DNA from: Prorocentrum cordatum
Lineage: Eukaryota > Sar > Dinophyceae > Prorocentrales > Prorocentraceae
Direction: 5' to 3'
NCBI GenBank assembly: GCA_963575745.1
Contig: CAUYUJ010008557.1
Span: forward strand, 312,001 to 348,635
DNA length: 36,635 nt
Shown: piece by piece, positions 9,332 to 17,877 of the stretch
Position numbering within the stretch: position 1 is the stretch's first letter
Layout: each line of letters starts with the position of its first letter
Position numbers and translations under genes: made by a program
Notes under the pieces: model-generated
Told to the model about the DNA's origin: nothing
Databases searched by the model: none
What the model saw: only the letters and a program-made list of their open reading frames with translations

Positions 9332-10482
9332 GCGATGCGCCGCGCGCCTGGCCGCGCGCGTCCGCCTCGGTGCGCCGCCCGGGCTCGGGCCCCCGAGAGC
9401 AACGGCATCACGTGGAATTGCAGCGCCTTCTACACCGTTTGGTGCCTCGTCTTACTGGCTTGCAGGCCAACCGCATTCGCGAGGCCACGCAGCTGGCCTA
9501 CCTGGGCATCCTCGAGCAGCTGGCCTTCTTCGTGCAGTGCCGAGGGCTCCCACGCTTCTCGGCCAAGGTGTGGGACGTCACCCTGGTCGACTTCATCGAG
9601 GGCCGCCACGACGAGGGGCGCTCAAGGGAGGCGACCGTCAAGGTCCTCTACGCGCTGCTGTGGGCATTGCCGCATTCGGGAGGGCCTGCTCGGACGCTCT
9701 TCCCCCAAGCCTTCGCATCAATGCGAGGTTGGGCGCGGCTCAACCCTCCTGCATCGCGGCCGCCGCTGCCCAGGCAAGCCGCCTACGCCATCGCCGCGAA
9801 GCTGCTGGACTATGGGCAAGAGAGGGCGGCACTGGGGTGCTTGGTCATGTTCGAGACCTACTGCCGCGTCGGGGAGCTGCTCGCGTTGCGAATGTTCCAG
9901 ATCGCGCCGCCCGACCGCCACTCGGCTGGGGCGGCAGGCTGCCCCACCATCGTTCTCAATGCCTCGGAGCTCCAGGTCCCCTCCAAGACAGGGGAGATGG
10001 ACAGCAGCATCGCCTTCGATCTGCCGGAGCACCGCTGTGTGGGGATGCTGCTGGTGCTGCTCAAGGAGGCCTTCGCTTCGCAGCCCATGGAGCACGTGGT
10101 CAATGTCTCGTACACTGTCTTCCTTTCGCTGCTCGATCGAGCGGCTCAGGATCTGGGCATCCAGGTCCTGCAACCTACGCCACGCTGCTTCAGGCACGGT
10201 GGGGCCAGCCCCGATCGAGCAGCTGGGCGACGCCCATTGCAGGAGGTCCAGCGCCGAGGCATGTGGAAGGTGCACAGCAGTTGGGCCAGGTACGACAAAC
10301 ACGGCAGAGTCGGACTGCAGCTGCAACTTCTGCCTCAGCATGTGCGGGGCCGTCTCGAGCATCTCATGCATCGCGTGGAACACAACTTCAGGCTGCGCTT
10401 CACCAGGCTCCTCGGCCATGCAACCGGCTTAGGCTCTTCCTCGAGCTCTTCGCGGGGTCTGGCGAGCTCACCGCGTCCATGA
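9283..10482 (+). CDS. Tyrosine recombinase of the DIRS element
   Basis: The frame covers about 399 residues and has no ATG at its start (it opens at a GTG), so it is probably expressed by frameshift from pol or by splicing. From 9283 the catalytic set can be followed: Arg195 in TYCRVGELL, Lys235 in VPSKTGEM, Arg304-His305 in CFRHGGAS (box II, in the position of the usual RH-T/S-x-A), a Trp in RRGMWKVHSSW, and the nucleophile Tyr337 in RYDKHGR (10291-10293). An N-terminal helical segment with LAYLGILEQLAFF fits the core-binding domain. Such enzymes integrate the circular cDNA by strand exchange. The Ser-rich C-terminus overlaps the methyltransferase frame and may be an artefact of reading past a frame change. 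Confidence 0.85.
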   Translation: MAAGDPAGSSAAAQPLSDAPRAWPRASASVRRPGSGPREQRHHVELQRLLHRLVPRLTGLQANRIREATQLAYLGILEQLAFFVQCRGLPRFSAKVWDVTLVDFIEGRHDEGRSREATVKVLYALLWALPHSGGPARTLFPQAFASMRGWARLNPPASRPPLPRQAAYAIAAKLLDYGQERAALGCLVMFETYCRVGELLALRMFQIAPPDRHSAGAAGCPTIVLNASELQVPSKTGEMDSSIAFDLPEHRCVGMLLVLLKEAFASQPMEHVVNVSYTVFLSLLDRAAQDLGIQVLQPTPRCFRHGGASPDRAAGRRPLQEVQRRGMWKVHSSWARYDKHGRVGLQLQLLPQHVRGRLEHLMHRVEHNFRLRFTRLLGHATGLGSSSSSSRGLASSPRP

Positions 10483-11183
10483 GGCGCAAAGGCGTGGCTG
10501 TGTTGGCATTCGACGTGAACCAAGGACCACGCGTGGATCTTCTGAGCGACGACGTCTACTCCCGACTGCGGGGTTGGATCTTGTCTGGATTGGTGCTTGC
10601 AATTTGGTCTGGGACTCCTTGCGGGGGCCTCGCACGAGCTCGGCGTGGGCCTCCTGGCCCTCGGCTACCACGTGCCCTGAGGAGCCCAGAGTTCCCTCGA
10701 GGTCTTCCAAACCTCGAGGGCCGCGACTTGGAGACCTTGCAGCAATCCAATATACTCGCGGCAAGGGCACTTGGTCTTCTCCAACTTGCTGCCGCACGAG
10801 ATATTCCAGGATGCGAGGAGAATCCGAACACCAGCTATTTGTGGGACCTGCCGTCCCGTCAGAGATTCTCGGGAAAGTTCTGCACCACTGACTACATCGT
10901 GGACTACTGCGCCCGCGGGCGCCCTTTCAGAGCAAGAACGCGACTCATAATTTTTAACATGCAGGTTTCACGTAAGTTGCCTCGTCTTCGCTGCCATGGC
11001 CGTGGCGTGTGCGACTTCTCAGGCAAGCCACACCACAACCTGTCAGGCACCAAAGTAGGAGGCGGTTTCTTCACAGCCGCCAAGGCGGCCTACCCTCGCA
11101 GATTGGCGGACTTCTTGGCTGATGACCTTTTCATGGCTTATGCTCTCCGACGAACTTCGAGAGCATTGAATCTTTTACGGTGA
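10404..11183 (+). CDS. Cytosine-C5 methyltransferase-like protein of the DIRS element
   Basis: About 260 residues in the frame -1 to the recombinase. The domain begins near LRLFLELFAGSGELT, an AdoMet-binding motif I (FAGSG codons at 10449-10463), followed by an acidic motif II-like strand ending in FDV. A motif-IV-like Pro-Cys (SGTPCGGLARARR; Cys codon 10620-10622) and an EENPNTSYLWD segment at about 10815, in the place of the ENV motif, point to a cytosine-C5 enzyme rather than the adenine (Dam-like) domain usual in DIRS. No ATG lies upstream of motif I in this frame, so it needs a frameshift from the recombinase or a spliced transcript. The same frame is open back to 8979, but that part is a shadow of pol and recombinase. 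Activity is not demonstrable here; the target-recognition region is short, so it may bind nucleic acid differently. Confidence 0.75.
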   Translation, partial: QAPRPCNRLRLFLELFAGSGELTASMRRKGVAVLAFDVNQGPRVDLLSDDVYSRLRGWILSGLVLAIWSGTPCGGLARARRGPPGPRLPRALRSPEFPRGLPNLEGRDLETLQQSNILAARALGLLQLAAARDIPGCEENPNTSYLWDLPSRQRFSGKFCTTDYIVDYCARGRPFRARTRLIIFNMQVSRKLPRLRCHGRGVCDFSGKPHHNLSGTKVGGGFFTAAKAAYPRRLADFLADDLFMAYALRRTSRALNLLR

Positions 11184-11224
11184 CCCAGTTGCAGTGCTGG
11201 ATGTGGGTATGTTGTTCTGACTAT

Positions 11225-11559
11225 GGGTTGATTTGAGCGTGGCTCAGCACGCTCCTCATCGACTCAGCTGAGCTCTTGTCATGCAGCAAATGATTGGAAC
11301 AGAAGTTATATCATGGTGAGCTCTGTGCGACATTGATATCACGCCAGTCTCCGTCCCCTCTCTTGTAGCTTTTCGGCGCCCGCCCGAACCCAGCCCTTCC
11401 TGCCTCACTTATACGAAGAGCGTCGAATTAAAGAACTGTCGTGTGCACGTGCAAACCCGTGATCCGTGCAGGGTTGATTTGAGCGTGGCTCAGCACGCTC
11501 CTCATCGACTCAGCTGAGCTCTTGTCATGCAGCAAATGATTGGAAAAGAAGTTAGATCA
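11225..11559 (+). repeat. 3' repeat complex B1-A2-B2 of the DIRS element
   Basis: B1 (11225-11313, 89 bp) abuts A2 (11314-11379, 66 bp) with no gap; a 91-bp unique spacer (11380-11470) separates A2 from B2 (11471-11559). B copies differ at two positions near their 3' ends (GGAACAGAAGTTATATCA against GGAAAAGAAGTTAGATCA). Each B has a 7-bp stem with 6-nt loop (GAGCGTG ... CACGCTC) and the 10-bp palindrome CTCAGCTGAG. In PAT-like elements these copies allow a full-length circle to be rebuilt during reverse transcription. The right end is fixed by the end of B similarity, after which the 9-bp minisatellite resumes. Confidence 0.9.
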
Positions 11560-11640
11560 CACACGAGTCCCACAGGTTCTATAGGGCCCACATATCGCAC
11601 AAGTCCCACAGTTCCCACCTGCCCAACAGGTCCCACATGC
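11560..11640 (+). repeat. 9-bp minisatellite, right part
   Basis: Continues the unit found at 4735-5224 (CGAGTCCCACAGGTTC, GCACAAGTCCCACAG), on the other side of the DIRS insertion. It decays into unrelated sequence after about 11640. Confidence 0.75.
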
Positions 11641-12768
11641 CACCTTTGCTGCTATTGCAGCACTTTGCTGAGGTAGTGGGGTTCCAGGTCGACTCTGGCT
11701 CGCATCCTCGGATACAGACAAATCAGCACAAGGGGAAGGGATGGGAGGGAGGGGTAGGAAGACCTCAGATGTGACGCGGGTGCACCTAGCTTGCCCCCCC
11801 CTCGGGAGCCTTGAGACGGGGGTCAGAGTGCAGACGGGGGTCAGCCAGGGCGCCGGATCCTGCAGGATCCTGCGAAGACCCCCTCTGGCTGACCCGGGTT
11901 AGCGAGCCGCTCGTGGCCGCGGGGCGGCCGCGCATATTGGCTGACCTGGGTTTGCGAAGACCTGCGTTGCAGTTTTGTTCTTCCTGCATTTCAGTTTTTG
12001 GTTTCCTGCTGACCTGGGTCTGGATTGACCCGGGTCAGAAGATCCCCGACCCCCCTGCCCTTCTCCTCTCTCTCGCCCTTGCCCCCGCCCTTGCCTTCGC
12101 CCTCCTCCTTCTCCTCCTCCTCCAGCTGGATCCGCAACCCCGGCATGTGTCCCACTTTGGGACGCATGGCCACCGGGGCTAGGCGTGTCGGCCGAGAGTC
12201 CGCCACATGATTGCAGGGGCCGCTGCCGCAGACGCCTCCCCCGCGGGGGGGGGCGCAAACCCGTGGGAAGGCAAGGGGCCGCCCCCAGGCGCCGCCGGCG
12301 ACGGCGACGGCGACGGCGGCGACGACGACGCGGCGGCGGCAGGGCGACGAGGCGACCGCGACGACGACGCCGAGGACGCCGACCGCGGGACCGCCGCAGC
12401 GGCGACGAGGCGGAACGACGACGGCGACGACGACGACAGCGACGGGGGACGGGGAGGGGGGAGAGAGAGGGGGGCGAGGGCAGGAGGAGAGGAAAGGAGG
12501 GACACGGAAAAGGGAGGGGGAGGGGAGAGGGGAAAGGGGCAGTTCCCTACCACCCCAGGGCGTGCGCCCCCCAGGGGGAGGGAAGCCGTGCGCGGGCAGC
12601 TCAGCCCGACTCCCTGTCTTGGGGTTCCTGCTGGTGCAGGGGCCCCGCGGGAGGTGGACCAGGGTGGCGCGTCGGCCTACGCCTGGTCGGCCCGCTGCCG
12701 GGGCGCGCCGTGCTAGCCAGTGCTGGCCGCTATGATCATGGCGCCCGTGTGGCTTTGCACATGGACGC
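11641..12768. other. No recognised gene; GC-rich low-complexity DNA
   Basis: Holds at least four short copies of a GCTGACCYGGGT-like motif (about 11889, 11939, 12009, 12025), a perfect 16-bp palindrome GGATCCTGCAGGATCC at 11855-11870, a short CCT tract (about 12100-12125), and a GAC/GGC-rich then GGGAGAG-rich stretch at 12280-12540. Long open frames on both strands follow from the composition. A frame of 18 codons after a CTCCTCCAG acceptor-like end at about 12124 is too short to call. Confidence 0.5.
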
Positions 12769-13417
12769 TCAAGGCGCGGAGCAAGCTCTGGAAGAGCTTC
12801 GGCTTGTCCCGGTCGCCCGGCGCAACCATGCCATGCCGCTCGCGTTGATTCGCCCGTAGCTCTCAATCACGAGGGGCACGACGTTGGCACCGGGATACTC
12901 CGTCCGCTTCTATTCCTCCATGCGGCATGCAGCGGCGCCGTCTCGAGACGCACGCTGCCGTTCCAGTGCCGAATCCGTGCTCAACACGTCGACGATGGCG
13001 ACGTCGAGGAAGAACGTGGTGCCCTCCAGCTCGACAACGATGTCTAAGCGTGCCTCGGACATCGTGCCGTCCGGCTTGAGCTTGTCAAGGTGGGGACACC
13101 TGCTGTGTGCGAACTGGGGCGTGCAAGTCAGCGACAAGCCGGGCGGCAACGACGTCACGGCTGCCATCGTGCCGGCGCACGAGCGCACCACCGATCTCAC
13201 AGATTCTGGCGTGGTGGCCCTCGTCGTCCAACTCCACGCCGCACTTAGTCCCATCCGGCCGCCGGTTCTGGCAGTGGGTAGCGTCGTGTGGTCCACGCGG
13301 CACAGGTCGCAGGCCCAGGCGGCGGCGAGCAGCTGCCTGAAAGGTCGCGTCCGTCATCTTGTCGGAGGCGGCCCCCGGCGGGTCCAAGAAGCGGCTGGCC
13401 TCCGGAGTGGAGGCGGA
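12769..13417 (-). pseudogene. LINE C-terminal CCHC motif and restriction-like endonuclease
   Basis: After the RT, a new frame (13387-13085) carries RRRLGL, then a C-x9-C-x8-H-x4-C motif (segments HCQNRRPDGTKC and HHARIC), then GGALVRRHDGSRD. A further frame break near 13090 leads to KPDGTMSEARLDIVVELEG and FFLDVAIVDVLS, the Asp-containing strands expected of a PD-(D/E)xK nuclease. A TAG at 12910-12912 interrupts the end; beyond it the same frame continues for 46 residues (YPGANVVPLVIESYGRI) to TGA at 12769-12771, a natural C-terminus. This arrangement matches the target-nicking nuclease of site-directed LINEs. Confidence 0.78.
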
Positions 13418-14795
13418 TCAGATAGCCGCTGCATGGCGCTGCGTGGCCGACCCCAGGAGCTGATCGTGCAGGTTGCGCTGGACTGCTCGGGTCCAGACTC
13501 GCTGCGTACCCTTGACGGGTTGGGGCTGGTCGCTCTGCCACAGGCGTGTCTGCTCCCGCGCCCCCTTCTGCTCCAGGCTGGCCACCGCGCTGTTCATGCC
13601 CTCCACGTGCTGCGGGAGTACGTGCCGGAGCTCCGCGACGGTGTTGACCCCAACCGTGCCCATCACCTCGCTCAAGGCCCCGAGAGTGCCGGCAAGGAAG
13701 GCAGCATCGGCACGCACCTCCACCCCGCCGACGTTGAGGCCGCCGTGACGCAATGGCAGGTGTAGCTGCACCCTGGGGTGGGCGTCGAAACTGCCTGTTT
13801 CGCCGAGCAGTCGAGCCCAGAAGTGTTCGACCACGGCGTCGTAGGCCCTGGCTTGCTCGGCAGAGATGGCGGCGCCGCGCAGGACGTGCTGTGGCTTTGA
13901 CTGCGCGGCCAAGCGCGCCAGTGCCTGCGTTACCTGCTTGGGGAGCCCGCCTTCCGCGTGCAATGTCCACAGCCTGTCGAGGTTGGCTCTGAGGGCGGCC
14001 GTGACCGAAGTGAAGGACCCGCCAGAGTCCCCAAGCCACAACGTGTGCATCTGCCCGCTGGATCGCTCGACAGCGTTGCCCAAGACCTGGAGCGTCTCCA
14101 CGTGGTACTGCTGGAGGTCCATCGGCAGAATGTTGCGCTCGACGCCCCACAGCTTCAGCTTGGACTCGTTGAGCGTCATGCCGGACTCGGCCAAGGCCTG
14201 GCGAAAGGCTGCGAGGACCGCGGGGAGGCGCGAAGCGGCGCATGTGACATATATGTTGTCGACGTAAGCCCGGAAGCGGACACCGTCGTCGAGGCCAGCG
14301 TCACGTAGGAGGGCGCGTGCTCGGTCGAGGACCCGCTTGAGGCCGACCACGAAAGCGAGCAGCGAGAAAGGACACCCCTGGTCCATGCCGGTCTGCTCGG
14401 TGATGGTCTGAACCTCCCCGTCGCCGTCCTCCCACATCAAATCAAGGGCGTGTCCGTGCTGTACAAGGCGGACACGAGGTTCGCCAGCTCCGGGAACGCA
14501 GTGACGACATCGTCGGCCATGACACCACGGCTCATGGAGCCGAAAGCATTTTTGATGTCAAAGGAAGCTGCAACTCGTTCGCTGTCCTGGAGCACGTCTG
14601 CTTGGATGCCGTGTGTGATCGGCTCGACGGGGCCCGACCTGCCAATGGCGTATTGCTCCTCACCCACATGCGCTGTGGCACGGGGGGTCAACACCTTGAT
14701 CACCGCTCGGAGTGCAATGCGCCGGAGCGCGGCGGTGATGACCAAGGGGCGGATGCCGCCGTCGCTCTTGCGGAGGATGAGCAAGCGCCCGGTGC
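13418..14795 (-). pseudogene. LINE reverse transcriptase domain (YVDN)
   Basis: The RT starts with LLILRKSDGGIRPL in one frame (14991-14437, starting mid-frame), includes the catalytic segment ASFDIKNAFGSMSR (motif A), then breaks at about 14440 and resumes in a second frame to 13418. There QGCPFSLLAF (motif B), AYVDNIYV (active site, plus-strand 14255-14266) and MTLNESKLKLWG (motif D/E) follow in order. The active site has Asn instead of the second Asp. The thumb and linker extend to the stop at 13418. Frame breaks make this copy non-functional unless they are sequence errors. Confidence 0.85.
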
Positions 14796-15880
14796 ACAAA
14801 ATCCGGCGCCTGGCCGCTGGCGAACTGGACGGCCGCGATGGCGAGGTGCTTCGCGTAGTCGGAGTCCGCCGAAGAGGATGCGCAATGCTCGAAGCGGCTG
14901 CCGTCAAGGGAAGGACCTGCCTTGCGGGGCAACCGTTTGCAGTCCCGTTGCACCTGGCGGCCAACCGCCTCCCAGAAGTCCTTGTGCTCATCGACGTTTT
15001 CGACTTTGGGCTCGGGCCGGCGCACCTGCTCGGGATGGAACTTCCCCTTCACGTTGTCCAGCTCGTTCGGGTCTGTGACGAGGAGGGCGGAGCCAACGGC
15101 AGCCTTGCACGCCTTGCTCCACTCGTTGGCCGCGCCGAGTGCCTCGATGCGGGCGACCAGGCGCTTCAAGTCGTCGTCCTCGGGGGGCTCATCGCTGAAG
15201 ATCGCCCTGCAGGTGATGTGCACCTCGTCCCATAGAGCCTTCCAGTCGCCCTGCCAGAAGAGCCGTAAACGGTCCACGACTATTCGTTTGCGCCACTGCG
15301 TCGCGGTGACATCTTGGGGTCGCAATTTGGCCGGCATGCGGGCGTGCAGGAGACGGTCGAAGAGCATCAGAATGCGCCAGCCCCGCTCTCGGTCCGGCCC
15401 AGCTTCAGCGGCACATTTGAGGACAGCACCCTTGGCCTCCTCCAGTGAATAGTCGAGGGAAGGATGGGCGCCCTCCCAAGTCCGCACTGTGCACAGCAGG
15501 GCCTGCTCGACATCCACAGGGTCCCACCAATCTAAGTTGCGCAGGATGTTCTCTTCGAAGGGCCCACGATCTAACAGTTCGGGGGGATCGGTCTGCGGGG
15601 CGGCCGTCTGCACTTCGGCGTCGAGGGAAACGGTGGCGCCACGGCTGACGACGTCCTGGAGCTGCGATTCCGTGACACCGTCGGCGTACTTCGTCACGAT
15701 GTCGCCTGCATGGATACCGCCATGTACGCAATCAAGGTGAAGGAACGCACCGCCACCACGGTGGGCCTTCGCCAGTGGGCAGCACCGTAGCTCGCCAACG
15801 TCGAACGGCTCGCGGCAGCTTTGGCACCCTGCAGTCTTGCGCCTCTTGGGTTGAACATCGAGCACAAACCGGCGAGACAT
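14785..15880 (-). pseudogene. LINE N-terminal region with PARP-type zinc finger
   Basis: From ATG 15880-15878 the frame reads about 365 residues before a frame break inside the first RT block. Residues 19-51 form a C-x2-C-x25-H-x2-C motif (C19, C22, H48, C51; segments CQSCREPFDVGELR and FLHLDC) closely resembling the DNA-nick-binding zinc fingers of poly(ADP-ribose) polymerases. A linker rich in Trp, Asp and Arg follows, with no domain I recognise. The frame then enters RT sequence (QFASGQAPDFVHRAL), after which the correct frame shifts. The zinc finger could help recognise a nick or break at the insertion site; this is inference. Confidence 0.7.
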
Positions 15881-16027
15881 CTGGCGGCCCGCAGGCCGCA
15901 AGCACGTTCCTGGGATGCCGCACCTCCGGGGTCAGAGAGGGTGAGAGAGAGAGGGAGAGAGGAAACAAATGGCCCCTGCAATCTGGTGTGCTTGTGTGGA
16001 GGTTTCGGTATCAGGCCCCTGCGCCCC
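15881..16027. other. 5' flank of the minus-strand LINE, with GA-rich tract
   Basis: Contains GAGAGAGAGAGGGAGAGAGG at about 15938-15961 and no recognised gene. It may include the 5' UTR of the LINE (read on the minus strand as a CT-rich leader just upstream of the ATG). Confidence 0.4.
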
Positions 16028-16960
16028 CTCGCCGTGGTTTGATCCTTCTCCTCCTCCTCCTCCTCCTCATCCTCCTCCTCTTCGTCGTCCTCCTCCTCCT
16101 CCTCCTCCTCCTCCTCATTGTCCCCCTCCTCTTTTTCCCCCCCCTCCCTCCTCCTCCTCCTCCTCCTCCTCCTCCTCCTTCGTCTTCGTCTACGTCTTCG
16201 TCTTCGTCTTCGTCTTCGTCTTCTTCTTCTTCTTCTTAGTATTCTTCTTCTTCTTCTTCTTATTATTATTATTATCATTCGTATTATGATTTTTCTTATT
16301 ATTTTTCTTATTCGTAAGTGTGTTATTATTGTTATTGTTATTCGTTTTCCCCTCATCCCCCTCCTCCTCCGCCTCCTCCTTTCCCCCCCCCCTCCTCCTC
16401 CTCCTCCCCTTCTCCTCCTCCCCCTTCTCCTCCTCCTCCTCCTCCTCATCCTGCTCCTCCGCCTCCCTCCTCCTCTTTCTCCCCCGTGCCAACCTCCTCC
16501 GCCTCCTCCTCCTCCCTCCTCCTCCTCCCCCTCCTCCTCCTCCTCCTCCTCCTCCTCCTCTTCCTCTTCCTCTTCCTCTTCCTCTTCCTCATCCTTTGTG
16601 CCCCCTTCTTCCTCTTCATTCCCTTTCGTCTTCTCTTCCTCCGTGTCATCATTGCACTGGCCCTCCTCCTCGTCCTTGCCTTCGCCCTCCTTTTTTCTTG
16701 TTATTAAGTTTGTTGTTGTCATTATTTTTATTATTATTAGTATTATTATTATTAGTATTATTATTAGTATTATTATTAGTATTATTAGTATTATTATTAT
16801 TGTTATTATTCGTATTCTTAATCTTATTATTAGTACTATCATTATTGTTATTATTATTATTATTAATAATTTTTATTATTATTAGGTATTATTATTATTA
16901 CTACTACGTTTATTCTTATCCTTATTTATTATTATTAGTATTATTATTATTATTAATATT
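16028..16960 (+). repeat. Compound CCT / CTT / ATT microsatellite
   Basis: Starts as (CCT)n (16028-16175), passes through TCTTCG and (CTT)n (16180-16260), returns to CCT-rich sequence (16340-16600), then becomes (ATT)n with GTATT interruptions (16720-16960). The pyrimidine-rich strand is the plus strand throughout the CCT/CTT part. Long frames of poly-Leu, poly-Ser, poly-Pro, poly-Ile or, on the minus strand, poly-Glu/Arg are by-products. Confidence 0.92.
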
Positions 16961-17877
16961 GTGTGTTTTTTCTTTGTCGTATTATGCGTATGCCTCCTCC
17001 TTCTTCTCCTCGTCCCCCCCTCCCCGTGCCCCCCTTCGCCGTTGGGCCATTTGTGCGAGACCTTTCCCCACCGCACTTTCGTTTACCACACTTTGCTCCC
17101 CCCCTGCCTGAGAGGATGCAGAGATCGTGTGGGACCTGCCTTGGATTTGCTCGCGAGACGTGCGAGTGACTGCTAGGACGGGAGATCGGAGTATGGGATC
17201 AGAAATTGGAGAGACGAGCGGCGCGGCAGAGTAGCAGCGAGCGCCCCCCGCACGCGGCCGCCGCCCACCCGGGCCACGCACGCCTGGCACCATCGAGGGA
17301 GAGTCGAGCGGCCGACGAGGCTTTAGGAGTCACACGCCGCCAAATTTTGCCGTTCAGGTCAGAACGCGTTGTGTGCCCTTTTTCCCAATGCCGCCCGCCA
17401 GGTACACGTGCAGCCGCCCGGCAGGGGAGGAGCTTAGGAGGGACCCTTGCCCGCTTGTGTGCTCCCCTCTCTGTCAGACACTGTCTTGAGTGCCTGCGTT
17501 GTGGCTTAGCGTGCAGGGGTGCTTCGCCACCGCCCGGCCAGGACCGCCCTTGCATCCTCTCTCTTCCCGACCACGGTTGCGAGTCGGTGAAGCGCATGTT
17601 CCCCGCCTGTTGCATGACATGCTCTTGCGGCCTGTAAGGCCGCCGAGGGCTTGGCACTGCAGTCCTGTCAGATACCTGCCCGCCGCTGCCATTCGAGGGG
17701 TCCCTTGGAGGTGGGAGTTTGATCGGGGCGGTGCCGGTGGGACTTATTGTTCTGAACTTGTTCACTTGGTGCCCGCGCAGATAACGTTAGAAGCGCTCTG
17801 CTAGCGGCGGCGCCGCCTATGCGCGACAGCCAGATGCTTCAACGTGCATGCAACATAGCAACAAATCCGCGCCCCCC
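16961..17877. other. No recognised gene
   Basis: About 900 bp of GC-rich DNA between two microsatellites. Frames of 140-190 codons are open on both strands (for example 17206-17637 plus, 17199-17765 minus), with no known motif and no consistent third-position bias that would single one out. Confidence 0.5.

Larger units (their letters stand above)
5225..11559 (+). mobile_element. DIRS/PAT-type tyrosine-recombinase retrotransposon, near-complete
   Basis: A 6335-bp element with the split-direct-repeat layout A1 - genes - B1 - A2 - B2. A1 and A2 are 66 bp each; B1 and B2 are 89 bp each. Gene order is membrane ORF, gag-like, RT-RNase H, tyrosine recombinase, methyltransferase. This order and repeat plan are the hallmarks of PAT/Ngaro-like DIRS retrotransposons, which integrate through a circular DNA intermediate using a tyrosine recombinase and make no target-site duplication. 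None is visible here either: both flanks are simply the broken 9-bp minisatellite. The RT-to-recombinase and recombinase-to-methyltransferase steps each require a -1 frame change, and one in-frame TGA separates gag from pol, so the copy is either slightly decayed or uses recoding. Repeat copies are almost identical (A1/A2 identical by eye; B1/B2 differ at two positions), suggesting a young insertion. Confidence 0.88.
12769..15880 (-). mobile_element. Decayed LINE with PARP-like zinc finger and restriction-like endonuclease
   Basis: A minus-strand non-LTR retrotransposon whose single long coding region can be followed over about 3.1 kb through at least four frame breaks (near 14785-14800, 14437-14445, 13388-13420 and 13085-13095) and one nonsense codon (TAG, plus-strand 12910-12912). 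Domain order is zinc finger, unknown linker, RT, CCHC motif, restriction-like endonuclease. An endonuclease after the RT, and no APE domain before it, places it with the R2/R4/CRE-like group rather than L1-like LINEs. The 5' flank is a GA-rich tract and then the CCT/ATT microsatellite. No target-site duplication or tail could be defined. Confidence 0.82.

Noticed and set aside
8979-10400. N-terminal part of a 734-codon frame ahead of the methyltransferase
   Set aside because: It overlaps the RNase H and recombinase genes in another frame and has shadow-type composition; only the part from about 10404 has motifs.
12185-12866. Large overlapping frames in GAC/GGC-rich DNA
   Set aside because: Open on both strands because of low complexity; Arg- or Gly-rich products without domains.
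13245-14243. 332-codon minus-strand frame over the LINE RT
   Set aside because: It is the alternative frame of the RT; its Arg/Pro/Gly/Ala-rich product lacks motifs, while the adjacent frame carries the YVDN active site.
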